From: Paraburkholderia caledonica NBRC 102488
GTDB lineage: Bacteria > Pseudomonadota > Gammaproteobacteria > Burkholderiales > Burkholderiaceae
DNA length: 64,000 nucleotides
Assembly (NCBI RefSeq): GCF_000685095.1
Contig: NZ_BAYE01000003.1
Location: 124,001 to 188,000, forward strand
Direction: 5' to 3'
Part shown: positions 48,020 through 56,911 of the stretch, piece by piece
Position numbering within the stretch: position 1 is the stretch's first letter
How the letters are laid out: each line of letters begins with the position of its first letter
Translations under genes and position numbers: made by a program
Notes under the pieces: model-generated
Told to the model about the DNA's origin: nothing
The model's database searches: none
What the model saw: the letters and a program-made list of their open reading frames with translations, nothing else

Positions 48020-49275
48020 GCGTGACGCAACAGTCGGTCGATCCGCTGCGACGCAGGCGGATGCGAGTAATAGAACGCGGTGTAGAGCGGATCGGGCGTC
48101 AGCGTGGACGCATTGTCTTCATACAGCTTGACGAGGGCGTTGACGAGGTCTTGCGCGTGGGTTTGCGTGGCGGCGAATGCATCGGCCTCGAACTCATGCT
48201 TGCGCGACGTGAGACTGCCGAGCGGCGTCACGAAGAACACGAACACAGGCAGTGCAAGGAAGAACAGCACGAGCGCGAGTCCGCTATTACCGCCGACTAG
48301 CGACGGCCGCACGCCCAGCCCTTCGTAGAACCACACGCACTGCGTGAGCCAGCCGAGCAAGGCGAGCATGGCGAGGCTGAGCGCGAACGTGACCAGCATC
48401 CGCTTGATCACGTGACGGCGCTTGAAATGGCCGAGTTCGTGCGCGAGCACGGCTTCGATCTCGCTGCCCGACAGGCGCGCAAGCAGCGTGTCGAAGAACA
48501 CGATTCGCTTGGCCGCGCCGAAGCCGGTGAAATACGCGTTGCCGTGCGCGGAGCGGCGGCTGCCGTCCATGACGAAGAGCCCTTTGGCCGCGAAGCCGCA
48601 GCGTTTCATCAGCGCCTCGATGCGGCTTTTCAGCGCTTCGTCCTTGAGCGGTTCGAACTTGTTGAAAAGCGGTGCGATAAACGACGGGTACAGCACCAGC
48701 ACGAGCATCTGGAAGACGACCCAGACGATCCACGTCCACAGCCACCAGAAGCTGCCCGCCTGGTTCATCAGCCACAGTACGACGAACAGCAACGGCAGAC
48801 CGAACGCGGCGCCGAGCAACACGCCCTTCAACCGGTCGACGATGAAAATGCGCTTGCTCATCCGGTTAAAGCCGAAGCGTTGCTCGATGACGAATTGCCG
48901 GAAGTAATCGAATGGCAGGTCGATCGCGCTGGTAATCGCGATCACGGCCGCGACCAGTGCGATCTGGCCGACGTAGCCGCGGCCGAGCCAGTCCGTGATC
49001 GCGAGATCGAGTGCCTGCACGCCGCCGAGCAGTGTCAGGCCGATCAGCACGGCGGCGCCGACGACGATTTCGATCATCGTGAGACGCGTGCGCTCGACGG
49101 TGTAGTCGGCGGCGCGCTGGTGCGCACTCAGCGCGATGGTGCCGGCAAACTGGCTCGGCACCTGCTCGCGATGGCCGGCGACGAAGCGGATTTGCCGCGA
49201 CGCGAGCCAGAGTTTGGTGCCGACCATCGCCACGACGGCGACGACGAACAGAACGGTGAAGTACAGGGTAGGCAT
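48016..49275 (-). CDS. M48-family (Ste24/CAAX-protease-type) membrane metalloprotease
   Basis: A 419-residue integral-membrane zinc protease. The active site HELGH is near residue 280, in [18 protein letters not shown], and a third zinc ligand is the Glu in [12 protein letters not shown]. Several transmembrane helices are present before and after. It resembles eukaryotic Ste24 more than HtpX by length and by the [18 protein letters not shown] segment. The substrate is unknown, though bacterial Ste24-like proteases act in envelope quality control. rsgA follows with a 4-nt overlap. Confidence 0.92.
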   Translation of the reverse strand: MPTLYFTVLFVVAVVAMVGTKLWLASRQIRFVAGHREQVPSQFAGTIALSAHQRAADYTVERTRLTMIEIVVGAAVLIGLTLLGGVQALDLAITDWLGRGYVGQIALVAAVIAITSAIDLPFDYFRQFVIEQRFGFNRMSKRIFIVDRLKGVLLGAAFGLPLLFVVLWLMNQAGSFWWLWTWIVWVVFQMLVLVLYPSFIAPLFNKFEPLKDEALKSRIEALMKRCGFAAKGLFVMDGSRRSAHGNAYFTGFGAAKRIVFFDTLLARLSGSEIEAVLAHELGHFKRRHVIKRMLVTFALSLAMLALLGWLTQCVWFYEGLGVRPSLVGGNSGLALVLFFLALPVFVFFVTPLGSLTSRKHEFEADAFAATQTHAQDLVNALVKLYEDNASTLTPDPLYTAFYYSHPPASQRIDRLLRHA

Positions 49276-49419
49276 CCGTGGATTCCGTGGTATCTATGCG
49301 AGAATTATATGTTTCTTCCCGCCTCGCAGCGGGGACATGCTCAAACCATCTCAAACGACCAACCGCCGCGGCAACGGGGCTTCCCGCAAGCTTCCTGCCC
49401 GGCCATCAGGACTGCCTTC

Positions 49420-50031
49420 ATGACCGACATTCCCGAATCCGCGCAACAGCTGCCGCTCGTGCGCAGCGACATGAATCTCATCTGGCTGGACATGGAAATG
49501 ACCGGACTCGACCCGGATTCGGACCGCATCATCGAAATTGCGGTGGTGGTGACGAATTCGACACTCGACAGAATGGTCGAGGGCCCGGTTCTGGCGATTC
49601 ATCAGAGCGACGAGACGCTCGCCAGGATGGACCAGTGGAATCAGAACACACACGGCCGGTCGGGACTGATCGACCGCGTGAAGGCATCTACGGTGAGCGA
49701 AGCCGAGGCCACCGAACAGATTCGCAATTTTCTCAGCGCACATGTGCCACCCGGCAAGTCGCCGATGTGCGGCAACTCGATCTGCCAGGACCGCCGCTTC
49801 ATGGCGCGCTGGATGCCGGAACTGGAGAGCTTCTTCCATTACCGCAATCTCGACGTCAGCACGCTCAAGGAGCTGTGCCGACGCTGGCAGCCGGCAATCT
49901 ACAAGGGTTTTCAGAAGCGCGCGCTGCACACGGCGCTTGCCGACATTCACGAGTCGATCGACGAACTGAAGTACTACCGGGAGCACTTCCTGATTCCGCC
50001 GACGCCGGACGCCTCCCTCAACGCGGAATAA
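49420..50031 (+). CDS. orn: Oligoribonuclease
   Basis: A 203-residue 3'-5' exonuclease that degrades 2-5-nt RNAs and the c-di-GMP product pGpG. The DEDDh motifs are intact: [14 protein letters not shown] (Exo I), [12 protein letters not shown] (Exo II), and [14 protein letters not shown] (Exo III with His). ATG 49420 is preceded by AGGA at 49408-49411. It converges with mog, whose stop is one base away, and no terminator separates them. Confidence 0.96.
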   Translation: MTDIPESAQQLPLVRSDMNLIWLDMEMTGLDPDSDRIIEIAVVVTNSTLDRMVEGPVLAIHQSDETLARMDQWNQNTHGRSGLIDRVKASTVSEAEATEQIRNFLSAHVPPGKSPMCGNSICQDRRFMARWMPELESFFHYRNLDVSTLKELCRRWQPAIYKGFQKRALHTALADIHESIDELKYYREHFLIPPTPDASLNAE

Positions 50032-50032
50032 G

Positions 50033-50689
50033 CTAAGCCTGACGAGGGGCGCGCACCGCGCTCTTCGGCCGGAACGCCTTCACCACTTCCGCATTGGTCT
50101 CCACGTACGGCCCACCGATCAGATCGATGCAGTAGGGGACCGCCGCAAAGATGCCGGGCACTGTCACCGTGCCGCTGGCGTCGGCGTCGGCATCGCGCAG
50201 GCCTCCCAGCGTTTCCTTGATCGACTTCGGCTGACCCGGCAGGTTGATGATCAGCGCCGCGTGATCCGCCGTCTCGCGGATCACCGCGACCTGGCGCGAC
50301 AGGATTGCGGTCGGCACGAAGTTCAGGCTGATCTGCCGCATCTGTTCGCCGAATCCCGGCATTTCCTTCGTAGCGACCGCGAGCGTGGCTTCGGGCGTCA
50401 CGTCGCGCCGCGACGGGCCAGTGCCGCCCGTGGTCAGCACGAGATCGCAGCCGACTTCGTCAACAAGTTCCGTGAGCGTTGCCGAGATGGTCGATGCGTC
50501 GTCCTGAATGAGGCGCGTGACCACCTGCCACGGCGAACTCAACGCGGCGCCGAGCCAATCCTGCAACGCCGGAATGCCTTTGTCTTCGTAGACGCCGGTG
50601 GATGCGCGATCGCTGATCGACACGAGGCCGATCAGGATCTCGTCGGGGTGATTGCGCTTCAGCTTGGTGTCAGGCGTCGCGGTCGTCAT
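50033..50689 (-). CDS. mog: Molybdopterin adenylyltransferase (Mog/MoaB family)
   Basis: A 218-residue enzyme of molybdenum cofactor biosynthesis that adenylates molybdopterin. The MoCF-biosynthesis domain motifs [16 protein letters not shown] and [10 protein letters not shown] are present, with [10 protein letters not shown] near the N-terminus. Start 50689 ([13 protein letters not shown]) overlaps the darP stop by 20 nt, so the two are coupled. Mog versus MoaB cannot be separated by eye. Confidence 0.9.
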   Translation of the reverse strand: MTTATPDTKLKRNHPDEILIGLVSISDRASTGVYEDKGIPALQDWLGAALSSPWQVVTRLIQDDASTISATLTELVDEVGCDLVLTTGGTGPSRRDVTPEATLAVATKEMPGFGEQMRQISLNFVPTAILSRQVAVIRETADHAALIINLPGQPKSIKETLGGLRDADADASGTVTVPGIFAAVPYCIDLIGGPYVETNAEVVKAFRPKSAVRAPRQA

Positions 50690-51281
50690 CGTCGTCTTCC
50701 AGAGCGTCGTCGGCATCGGAATCGGTCGCTGCTGCGGGGCCGTCCGCGTTCTTGATCCACTGGAACAACTCGCGGAAGTAACGCGGCGGCTTGTTCTGCT
50801 CGGCTTCCTTGCGGGCGTTGCGGATCAGCGTGCGGCCTTGCTGCGGATCGGCATTCGGATGCTGGCGGATGAAATCGGTCAGCGCGGCGTCGTCGGCAAG
50901 CAGTTTTTCGCGAGTGCGCTCGATCCAGTGCAGCTTGGCCGTTTCCGCCTTGTTGACACCGTTATAAGTGTCGAGCGCGGTGCGCAGCGCGGCGGTTTCC
51001 TCGTCCAGCAACGAGCGCATCACGCGCCCGACGTACTGCACCTGACGGCGCTTGCCTTCGTGATCGGTGATGCGGCGCGCCTCGCGCACGGCGTCGTCGA
51101 GCTTTTCCGGCATCGGCATGCGCTTAAGCGCGTCTTTGGGCAGCGCGATCAGCGCCGCGCCGAGTTCCTGCAGCTCGTGCATTTCGCGCTTGAGCTGCGA
51201 CTTGCTCGGACGGTCATAGCCGTTTTCGTCGACTTCCGGCTCGGCGGATTCGATGGGTTGAATGCGGGTTTTGCGTGTCAT
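50670..51281 (-). CDS. darP: Ribosome biogenesis factor DarP (YjgA/DUF615)
   Basis: A 203-residue highly charged protein that associates with 50S precursors. It has the YjgA motifs [18 protein letters not shown] and [20 protein letters not shown]. The acidic Asp-rich C-terminus ([13 protein letters not shown]) is a lineage feature. The start at 51281 ([12 protein letters not shown]) removes 85 upstream codons that are out of family. It is divergent from pmbA, a conserved yjgA/pmbA pair. Confidence 0.93.
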   Translation of the reverse strand: MTRKTRIQPIESAEPEVDENGYDRPSKSQLKREMHELQELGAALIALPKDALKRMPMPEKLDDAVREARRITDHEGKRRQVQYVGRVMRSLLDEETAALRTALDTYNGVNKAETAKLHWIERTREKLLADDAALTDFIRQHPNADPQQGRTLIRNARKEAEQNKPPRYFRELFQWIKNADGPAAATDSDADDALEDDDDDRDA

Positions 51282-51535
51282 GCCGATATTGTAGCGTGCC
51301 AGGCCCGACGAACCGGCTGCGCAGCCGTGCACGGCAGCGGCCATTGCCCGAAGCGAGCAGCGAATGCCAGGTGCGGCAGCGCTTAGCTTGATATGATCGC
51401 GGGATGCGTTAGTGCGCTCGAACGCACGGCAAACGCAGACTGACGCGCATATGAGCAGCGCATATGGCGCACTGAACGGCGCGGCGTGTGCGAACACCCA
51501 AGGGCCGCTCGGCCCCGAACAGGACGGCAACGACA

Positions 51536-52906
51536 ATGGCAGCAGACATGGACGTCAAGCAGCGCTTTTTTCCGCATACCCAGGATGAACTGAAGGAAAT
51601 CGCCTCGGACATCCTTCGTCACGCGAAGTCGCTCGGCGGCACCGACGCGGCAACCGAAATTTCCGAAGGCGACGGCCTGTCCGTCTCCGTGCGGCGCGGC
51701 GAAGTCGAGACGATCGAACATAACCGCGACAAGATGGTCGGCGTGACCGTGTTCATCGGCAACAAGCGCGGCAACGCGAGTACTTCCGACTTCTCGTCAC
51801 AAGCGCTAAAGGACACGGTCGCGGCCGCGTACAACATTGCCCGCTTCACGGCGGAAGACGATTGTGCGGGGCTCGCCGAAGCAGAGTTGCTCGAGACCGA
51901 GCCGCGCGACCTCGATCTCTATCATCCGTGGAATCTGTCCGCCGACGAAGCCGTGGAAATCGCCCGTCGCGCGGAAGACGCCGCGTTCGCCACCGATCCG
52001 CAAATCAAGAACTCCGAAGGCGCGAGCGTGTCGGCGCAGCACTCGCAGTTCGTGCTTGCCACGTCGCGCGGTTTCCTCGCCGGCTATCCGTACTCGCGTC
52101 ACTACATCGCCTGCGCGCCGATTGCCGGCAGCGGCCGCAACATGCAGCGCGACGACTGGTACACGTCTACGCGTAGCGCGGAGCAACTGGCCGACCCCGA
52201 AGCGGTCGGTCGTTACGCGGCGCAGCGCGCGCTTGCGCGCATCGGCGCGCGTGGTCTCGACACGCGCAAGGTGCCGGTGCTGTTCGAAGCACCGCTCGCC
52301 GCGGGTCTGCTCGGTGCGTTCGTACAGGCTACGAGTGGCGGCGCGCTGTATCGCAAGACGTCGTTTCTCGTCGATAGTCTCGGCAAGCCTGTGTTCGCGC
52401 CGCATGTGCAGATCGTCGAAGATCCGCACGTGCCGCGCGCCATGGGCAGCGCGCCGTTCGACGAAGAAGGCGTGCGAACGCGGCAGCGTTCGGTGGTGAA
52501 AGACGGCGTCGTGGAAGGCTATTTCCTTTCGACCTATTCGGCGCGCAAGCTGGGCATGCAGACTACCGGCAACGCGGGCGGCTCGCACAACCTGTCGCTG
52601 CTCAGCTCGAACACGCGTGCGGAAGACGACTTCGAAGAAATGCTCAGGAAGCTCGGTACAGGGCTGCTGCTGACCGAACTGATGGGTCAGGGTGTCAATT
52701 ACGTGACGGGCGACTATTCGCGCGGCGCGTCCGGCTTCTGGGTCGAGAACGGCAAGATCCAGTATCCGGTCGAGGAAATCACCGTCGCGAGCACCTTGCA
52801 GGAGATGTTCCGCCATGTCGTAGCGATCGGCGCGGACACGATCACTCGGGGCACCAAGCAGACCGGCTCGGTGCTCATCGAACGGATGACGATCGCCGGA
52901 CAGTAA
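51536..52906 (+). CDS. pmbA: Metalloprotease/modulator of DNA gyrase PmbA (TldE)
   Basis: A 456-residue subunit of the TldD/TldE (PmbA) protease, which matures the microcin B17 precursor and degrades the CcdA antitoxin in E. coli. The conserved blocks [23 protein letters not shown] and [21 protein letters not shown] are visible. The catalytic metal site is in the TldD partner, which is not in this window. Start ATG 51536 is chosen on homology. It is divergent from darP and ends with a terminator shared with folA. Confidence 0.93.
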   Translation: MAADMDVKQRFFPHTQDELKEIASDILRHAKSLGGTDAATEISEGDGLSVSVRRGEVETIEHNRDKMVGVTVFIGNKRGNASTSDFSSQALKDTVAAAYNIARFTAEDDCAGLAEAELLETEPRDLDLYHPWNLSADEAVEIARRAEDAAFATDPQIKNSEGASVSAQHSQFVLATSRGFLAGYPYSRHYIACAPIAGSGRNMQRDDWYTSTRSAEQLADPEAVGRYAAQRALARIGARGLDTRKVPVLFEAPLAAGLLGAFVQATSGGALYRKTSFLVDSLGKPVFAPHVQIVEDPHVPRAMGSAPFDEEGVRTRQRSVVKDGVVEGYFLSTYSARKLGMQTTGNAGGSHNLSLLSSNTRAEDDFEEMLRKLGTGLLLTELMGQGVNYVTGDYSRGASGFWVENGKIQYPVEEITVASTLQEMFRHVVAIGADTITRGTKQTGSVLIERMTIAGQ

Positions 52907-52939
52907 GCGGTTTCCCAGCGTTGTAGCGGTACAGACGAA

Positions 52940-52972
52940 AACGCCACGCAGTTTGCGTGGCGTTCTGCTTTT
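52940..52972. terminator. Bidirectional intrinsic terminator between pmbA and folA
   Basis: An 11-base-pair stem (AACGCCACGCA/TGCGTGGCGTT) is followed by CTGCTTTT on the plus strand and TTTT on the minus strand. Confidence 0.65.
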
Positions 52973-53005
52973 CGGCGTGCTTCGTTCCGCTTTTGTCAGC
53001 GCGCT

Positions 53006-53530
53006 TCACTGCGCTCGGGGCGCCTCACGTCCCCGGCTTTTGCGCTTGTATGTGACGAACGCGTAGTCGAAATCGTTCGGTGCATGCGCGCGATGCGTTT
53101 CGTGTGCGACTTCTTCCCACTCGTTCGGATCGACCGCCGGGAACGTCGCGTCGCCGTCGAAATCGGCGGAAATTTCCGTGACGATCATCTTGTCTGCAAG
53201 ACGCAGCCCTTCCACATACAACTGAGCACCGCCGATCAGAAACGCTTCGGGCGCCTGGTCCTGCGCGGCGAGCTTGAGTGCTTCGTCGAGCGTGGTGGCC
53301 GCGTCGCAACCCTGAAAACGCCGAGCGACATCGCGAGTCACGACAATGTTGCGGCGTCCCGGCAACGGCCTGCCGATCGACTCATGCGTTTTGCGGCCCA
53401 TGATGATGGGCGCGCCCATGGTGGTCCGCTTGAAAAAAGCGAGGTCTTCGGGGAGTCGCCAGGGCAACTGGTTGTCGCGGCCGATCACGCCATTATTGGC
53501 GCGAGCAACGATCAGGGTGAGCGTCGTCAT
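53006..53530 (-). CDS. folA: Dihydrofolate reductase
   Basis: A 174-residue NADPH-dependent enzyme regenerating tetrahydrofolate. Conserved blocks are [23 protein letters not shown] (active-site Trp and the acidic residue after it), [25 protein letters not shown] and [13 protein letters not shown]. The start 53530 ([12 protein letters not shown]) is the typical N-terminus. It faces thyA across the VpsR-type regulator, so the folate-dTMP pair is interrupted by a regulator and a 694-nt gap. Confidence 0.96.
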   Translation of the reverse strand: MTTLTLIVARANNGVIGRDNQLPWRLPEDLAFFKRTTMGAPIIMGRKTHESIGRPLPGRRNIVVTRDVARRFQGCDAATTLDEALKLAAQDQAPEAFLIGGAQLYVEGLRLADKMIVTEISADFDGDATFPAVDPNEWEEVAHETHRAHAPNDFDYAFVTYKRKSRGREAPRAQ

Positions 53531-54224
53531 CGAATGGAAGAGGGAACATAACCTGCCTGATTCTACCTGACGCACACGTTCCGGCCGCCGCTCTGGCGGG
53601 GTCCATCGAGCGGCGACGCCCATTGGCACCGGCCGAAAAAATCCCGCTCACTGCGACATCGACTGAATCCGCACGCAATAAAAGCCGATTGGGTAGTGCG
53701 TCTTCGTATACATAGTGATTGGCGCACATCTCGGACCGCTCGCAAACCATTGGTGCATTGGTGAACAACGTTCCCGTCACCAATCAGATAAAGTAGTGGC
53801 ACAGGAAACTTTGCGGGTTGAACCCGCCAGAAGAAAATACCTATTAGATCCTAATTGAAACGGTACGATCTACCTGGATTCCTATGTATGAGAAAAGCGC
53901 TTCCACATCTCGTAATTCGTAAGTTGATTACTTATTTATCGGCGCGGGCGCCTTGCTGGGCAAGGGCGGCCGGATTAAATTCGCATAATTGTTTTCCAAG
54001 CCGCGCGCGTATAGTAAGCTCTCGGAAAGAGCTTCAATTTTAAAAAAGCCCGCTAACGGGCCGTCTCAAACACACACGCCGCTTTCTGGGGATCAGCTGT
54101 CCGCACGGAATGGAATGGCCGTTCGGTTTTTGCTATTTGCGAATCCCGAATGTGCCAGCGTGTCTGAATTGCGGTTCAGGTGCGTGCATCATCCTTAACG
54201 TTCGTTGACGAGAGGATCTGAATA
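53531..54224 (+). promoter_or_regulatory. 694-nt dyad-rich non-coding region upstream of the VpsR-type regulator
   Basis: This gap between folA (minus) and the regulator (plus) is more AT-rich than its neighbours, especially about 53830-54050. It contains an inverted repeat ATTGGTGA-N12-TCACCAAT (53757-53784) with further ATTGG copies around it. A palindrome GCGGGTT-G-AACCCGC (53813-53827) follows. A seven-pair hairpin AAGCTCT/AGAGCTT (54016-54034) lies further down. A minus-strand terminator-like hairpin with six T residues (54042-54061) is next. No protein-coding gene or tRNA was recognised. The hairpins could bound a small RNA. Confidence 0.5.
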
Positions 54225-55619
54225 ATGGAACCCGCAACGCGGCAACTGATTTACGTTTCGCGAGAGCCAAGCGCGGAACTGAACACCCGCTTCCACCAGC
54301 GTGGCTGGAATGTTGAAGTGGTGGGATCGGCGCGCGACGCGCGCCGGGCCGTACGCGCCGGTTCGGCAGCGGGTGGCCTGCTCGATTTATCGAGCCATTT
54401 CCAGCCGCATGAAATTGCAGCATTCGAATCCTGCCTGACCATGCCGAACGTCGGCTGGGTCGCCGCGACCATGCCTGGGCAACTCCAGGACGCAGCGCTG
54501 CGCCGTCTGGTACGCGACTATTGTTTCGACTATGTGACCGTCCCTTACTCCGGCGACCGGATCGTCGATTCCGTCGGTCACGCATACGGCATGATCTCGC
54601 TCGGCGAACCCGCTTCGAACGATGCATCGCAGGGCGCCGAAGGTGAAATGGTCGGGTCGTGCGACGCAATGCTGGCGCTGTTCCGCTCCATCCGCAAAGT
54701 CGCGATGACTGACGCGCCGGTCTTTATCTCGGGCGAGTCAGGCACGGGCAAGGAGCTGACAGCCGTTGCGATTCACGAGCGCTCGGCGCGACGCAACGCG
54801 CCGTTCGTACCGATCAACTGCGGCGCGATTCCGCCGCATCTGCTGCAGTCCGAACTGTTCGGCTATGAACGCGGCGCGTTCACCGGTGCGAATCAGCGCA
54901 AGATCGGCCGCGTGGAAGCGGCCAACGGCGGCACGCTTTTCCTCGACGAAATCGGCGATCTGCCGCTCGAAAGTCAGGCGAGCCTGCTGCGTTTCCTTCA
55001 GGAGCGCAAAGTCGAGCGGCTGGGCGGCCATAGCGCGATCGACGTCGACGTGCGGATCATTTCCGCAACGCACGTGGATATGACCGCTGCCATGATCGAA
55101 GGACGTTTCCGCTCGGACCTGTATCACCGCCTGTGCGTGCTGCAAATCGACGAACCGCCGCTGCGCGCGCGCGGCAAAGACATCGAACTGCTCGCGCGCC
55201 ACATGCTGGAGCGTTTCAAGAAAGACGCGAGCCGGCGCCTGCGCGGTTTCGCACCCGACGCAATCGCCGCTTTGCACAACTACGGCTGGCCGGGCAACGT
55301 GCGTGAGCTCATCAACCGCGTGCGTCGTGCAATTGTGATGTCCGAAGGGCGCGCGATCACGGCGCGCGATCTCGAACTCGCCGAGTACGTGGAGATCGTG
55401 CCGGTGTCGCTCGCTCAGGCGCGCGAAGCGGCCGAGCGCCAGGCGATCGAGCTTGCACTGTTGCGTCATCGTGGACGTCTCGGCGACGCAGCCCAGGAAC
55501 TCGGTATTTCGCGTGTCACGCTGTACCGGCTGCTGTGCTCGCACGGCATGCGTCATATGGAAAGCGAGCCGCTGGCGTCGCCGCACGGCACGTTGCCCGC
55601 ATCGGTGCCGCATCTCTGA
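54225..55619 (+). CDS. VpsR-type sigma-54 enhancer-binding protein
   Basis: A 464-residue transcription activator. Residues about 1-120 form a receiver-like domain with a candidate Asp54 (GGLLDLSS) but no acidic pair at the start, as in VpsR. Residues about 140-380 are the AAA+ domain with Walker A GESGTGKE, GAFTGANQRK (the sigma-54 contact GAFTGA) and Walker B LFLDEIGDL. The Fis-type helix-turn-helix is at about 425-455 (LGDAAQELGISRVTLYRLL). It is of the VpsR/BerB type; Burkholderia relatives respond to c-di-GMP and switch on exopolysaccharide and biofilm genes. Direct binding of c-di-GMP is not shown by sequence. It sits between folA and thyA and has a long dyad-rich upstream region. Confidence 0.9.
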   Translation: MEPATRQLIYVSREPSAELNTRFHQRGWNVEVVGSARDARRAVRAGSAAGGLLDLSSHFQPHEIAAFESCLTMPNVGWVAATMPGQLQDAALRRLVRDYCFDYVTVPYSGDRIVDSVGHAYGMISLGEPASNDASQGAEGEMVGSCDAMLALFRSIRKVAMTDAPVFISGESGTGKELTAVAIHERSARRNAPFVPINCGAIPPHLLQSELFGYERGAFTGANQRKIGRVEAANGGTLFLDEIGDLPLESQASLLRFLQERKVERLGGHSAIDVDVRIISATHVDMTAAMIEGRFRSDLYHRLCVLQIDEPPLRARGKDIELLARHMLERFKKDASRRLRGFAPDAIAALHNYGWPGNVRELINRVRRAIVMSEGRAITARDLELAEYVEIVPVSLAQAREAAERQAIELALLRHRGRLGDAAQELGISRVTLYRLLCSHGMRHMESEPLASPHGTLPASVPHL

Positions 55620-55851
55620 GATGCGGCCGCACGCAACGGTTGTGAGCTGGCCGCTCCGCAGCGGCCTGTAGACCGGACGGGCCGTGACGCGTCGGCCGCG
55701 TCGTAGTTTCGCGCCGGGCTCGTCGTACCAGGCCGCCTTCCTTCCATAGTACCTCGCAAGCGGTCGGCGCCCGCCGGCCGCGCTTGGTAAAATCGGGTTT
55801 TCCGCTCAATCTCGCGGCGCACCGCTTCCGGACCGCGTCGAAGGAACCCGC

Positions 55852-56823
55852 ATGAAACAATACCTGGACCTCGTCCGCACGATTCTCGACACTGGCACGT
55901 GGCAGGAGAATCGCACCGGCATCCGTACCATCAGCATGCCGGGCGCCATGTTGCGCTTCGATCTTCAGCAGGGTTTCCCGGCGGTCACGACGAAAAAGCT
56001 GGCATTCAAGTCGGCCGTGGGCGAACTGGTCGGTTTCCTGCGCGCGTCGCGCAGCGCGGCCGATTTTCGCGACCTCGGCTGCAAGGTGTGGGACGCGAAC
56101 GCCAACCAGAATCCGCAATGGCTTGCCAATCCGTATCGCGAGGGCCCCGACGACCTGGGCGACGTGTACGGCGTGCAGTGGCGGCAGTGGCCGGCCTACA
56201 AGGTGCTCGACGCCAGTGCGAGCGCGCAGCTTGCGGATGCGACCGCGCGCGGTTTCCAGCTGATCACTGAATTCGACGATAACGGCAGCCGCAAGGTGCT
56301 GCTGTACAAGGCGATCGATCAATTGCGTCAATGCCTCGACACCATCATGCAGAATCCGTCGGACCGGCGAATCCTGTTTCATGCGTGGAATCCTGCGGTT
56401 CTGGATCAGATCGCGTTGCCCGCGTGCCATCTGCTCTACCAGTTCCTGCCGAACGTGGCGCGGCGCGAAATCTCGCTGTGCCTGTACATCCGCAGCAATG
56501 ATGTCGGGCTCGGCACGCCGTTCAATCTGACCGAAGGCGCCGCCCTGCTGCATCTGGTGGGACGCCTGACCGGCTACACGCCGCGGTGGTTCACGTACTT
56601 CATCGGCGACGCGCATATCTACGAGAATCAGCTGGACATGCTGAAGCAGCAGCTCACGCGCGAGCCCTATGAAAGCCCCAAGCTCGTCATTTCCGAGCGC
56701 GTGCCGGACTACGCGAAGACCCACGTGTACGAACCGGAATGGCTGGAAAAGATCGAGCCTTCGGATTTCTCGCTGGTCGGCTACCGGCATCACGAGCCGC
56801 TCACGGCGCCCATGGCTGTCTGA
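55852..56823 (+). CDS. thyA: Thymidylate synthase (long form)
   Basis: A 323-residue enzyme making dTMP from dUMP with methylene-tetrahydrofolate. The catalytic cysteine is in [11 protein letters not shown], where the usual PPC/APC is AC. The dUMP-binding Arg-Ser-Asp lies in [14 protein letters not shown] and the HxY in AHIYENQ. The NRTG loop and the C-terminal PMAV are recognisable. The protein is about 60 residues longer than E. coli ThyA and has other divergent stretches such as [11 protein letters not shown]. Together with folA it closes the folate cycle. It is followed by a shared terminator. Confidence 0.92.
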   Translation: MKQYLDLVRTILDTGTWQENRTGIRTISMPGAMLRFDLQQGFPAVTTKKLAFKSAVGELVGFLRASRSAADFRDLGCKVWDANANQNPQWLANPYREGPDDLGDVYGVQWRQWPAYKVLDASASAQLADATARGFQLITEFDDNGSRKVLLYKAIDQLRQCLDTIMQNPSDRRILFHAWNPAVLDQIALPACHLLYQFLPNVARREISLCLYIRSNDVGLGTPFNLTEGAALLHLVGRLTGYTPRWFTYFIGDAHIYENQLDMLKQQLTREPYESPKLVISERVPDYAKTHVYEPEWLEKIEPSDFSLVGYRHHEPLTAPMAV

Positions 56824-56833
56824 CGCGCCTGAC

Positions 56834-56872
56834 AAAAAAAAGCCTCCGCGATTCGCATCGCGGAGGCTTTTT
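56834..56872. terminator. Bidirectional intrinsic terminator between thyA and the DUF6600 gene
   Basis: AGCCTCCGCGAT pairs with ATCGCGGAGGCT; A-run upstream and T-run downstream serve both convergent genes. Confidence 0.85.
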
Positions 56873-56911
56873 GTTTTGTGCCGACGACAGACCGCTTGTA
56901 GCGAAGGGCGC

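Noticed and set aside
48412-49419. Extension of the orn frame upstream to 48412
   Set aside because: It lies on the complement of the M48 protease gene and the recognised orn N-terminus starts at 49420.
53797-53814. Possible sigma-54 promoter (TGGCAC...TTGC) upstream of the VpsR-type regulator
   Set aside because: There are 13 bases between the GG and GC elements instead of the required 10, so it does not fit the -24/-12 consensus.
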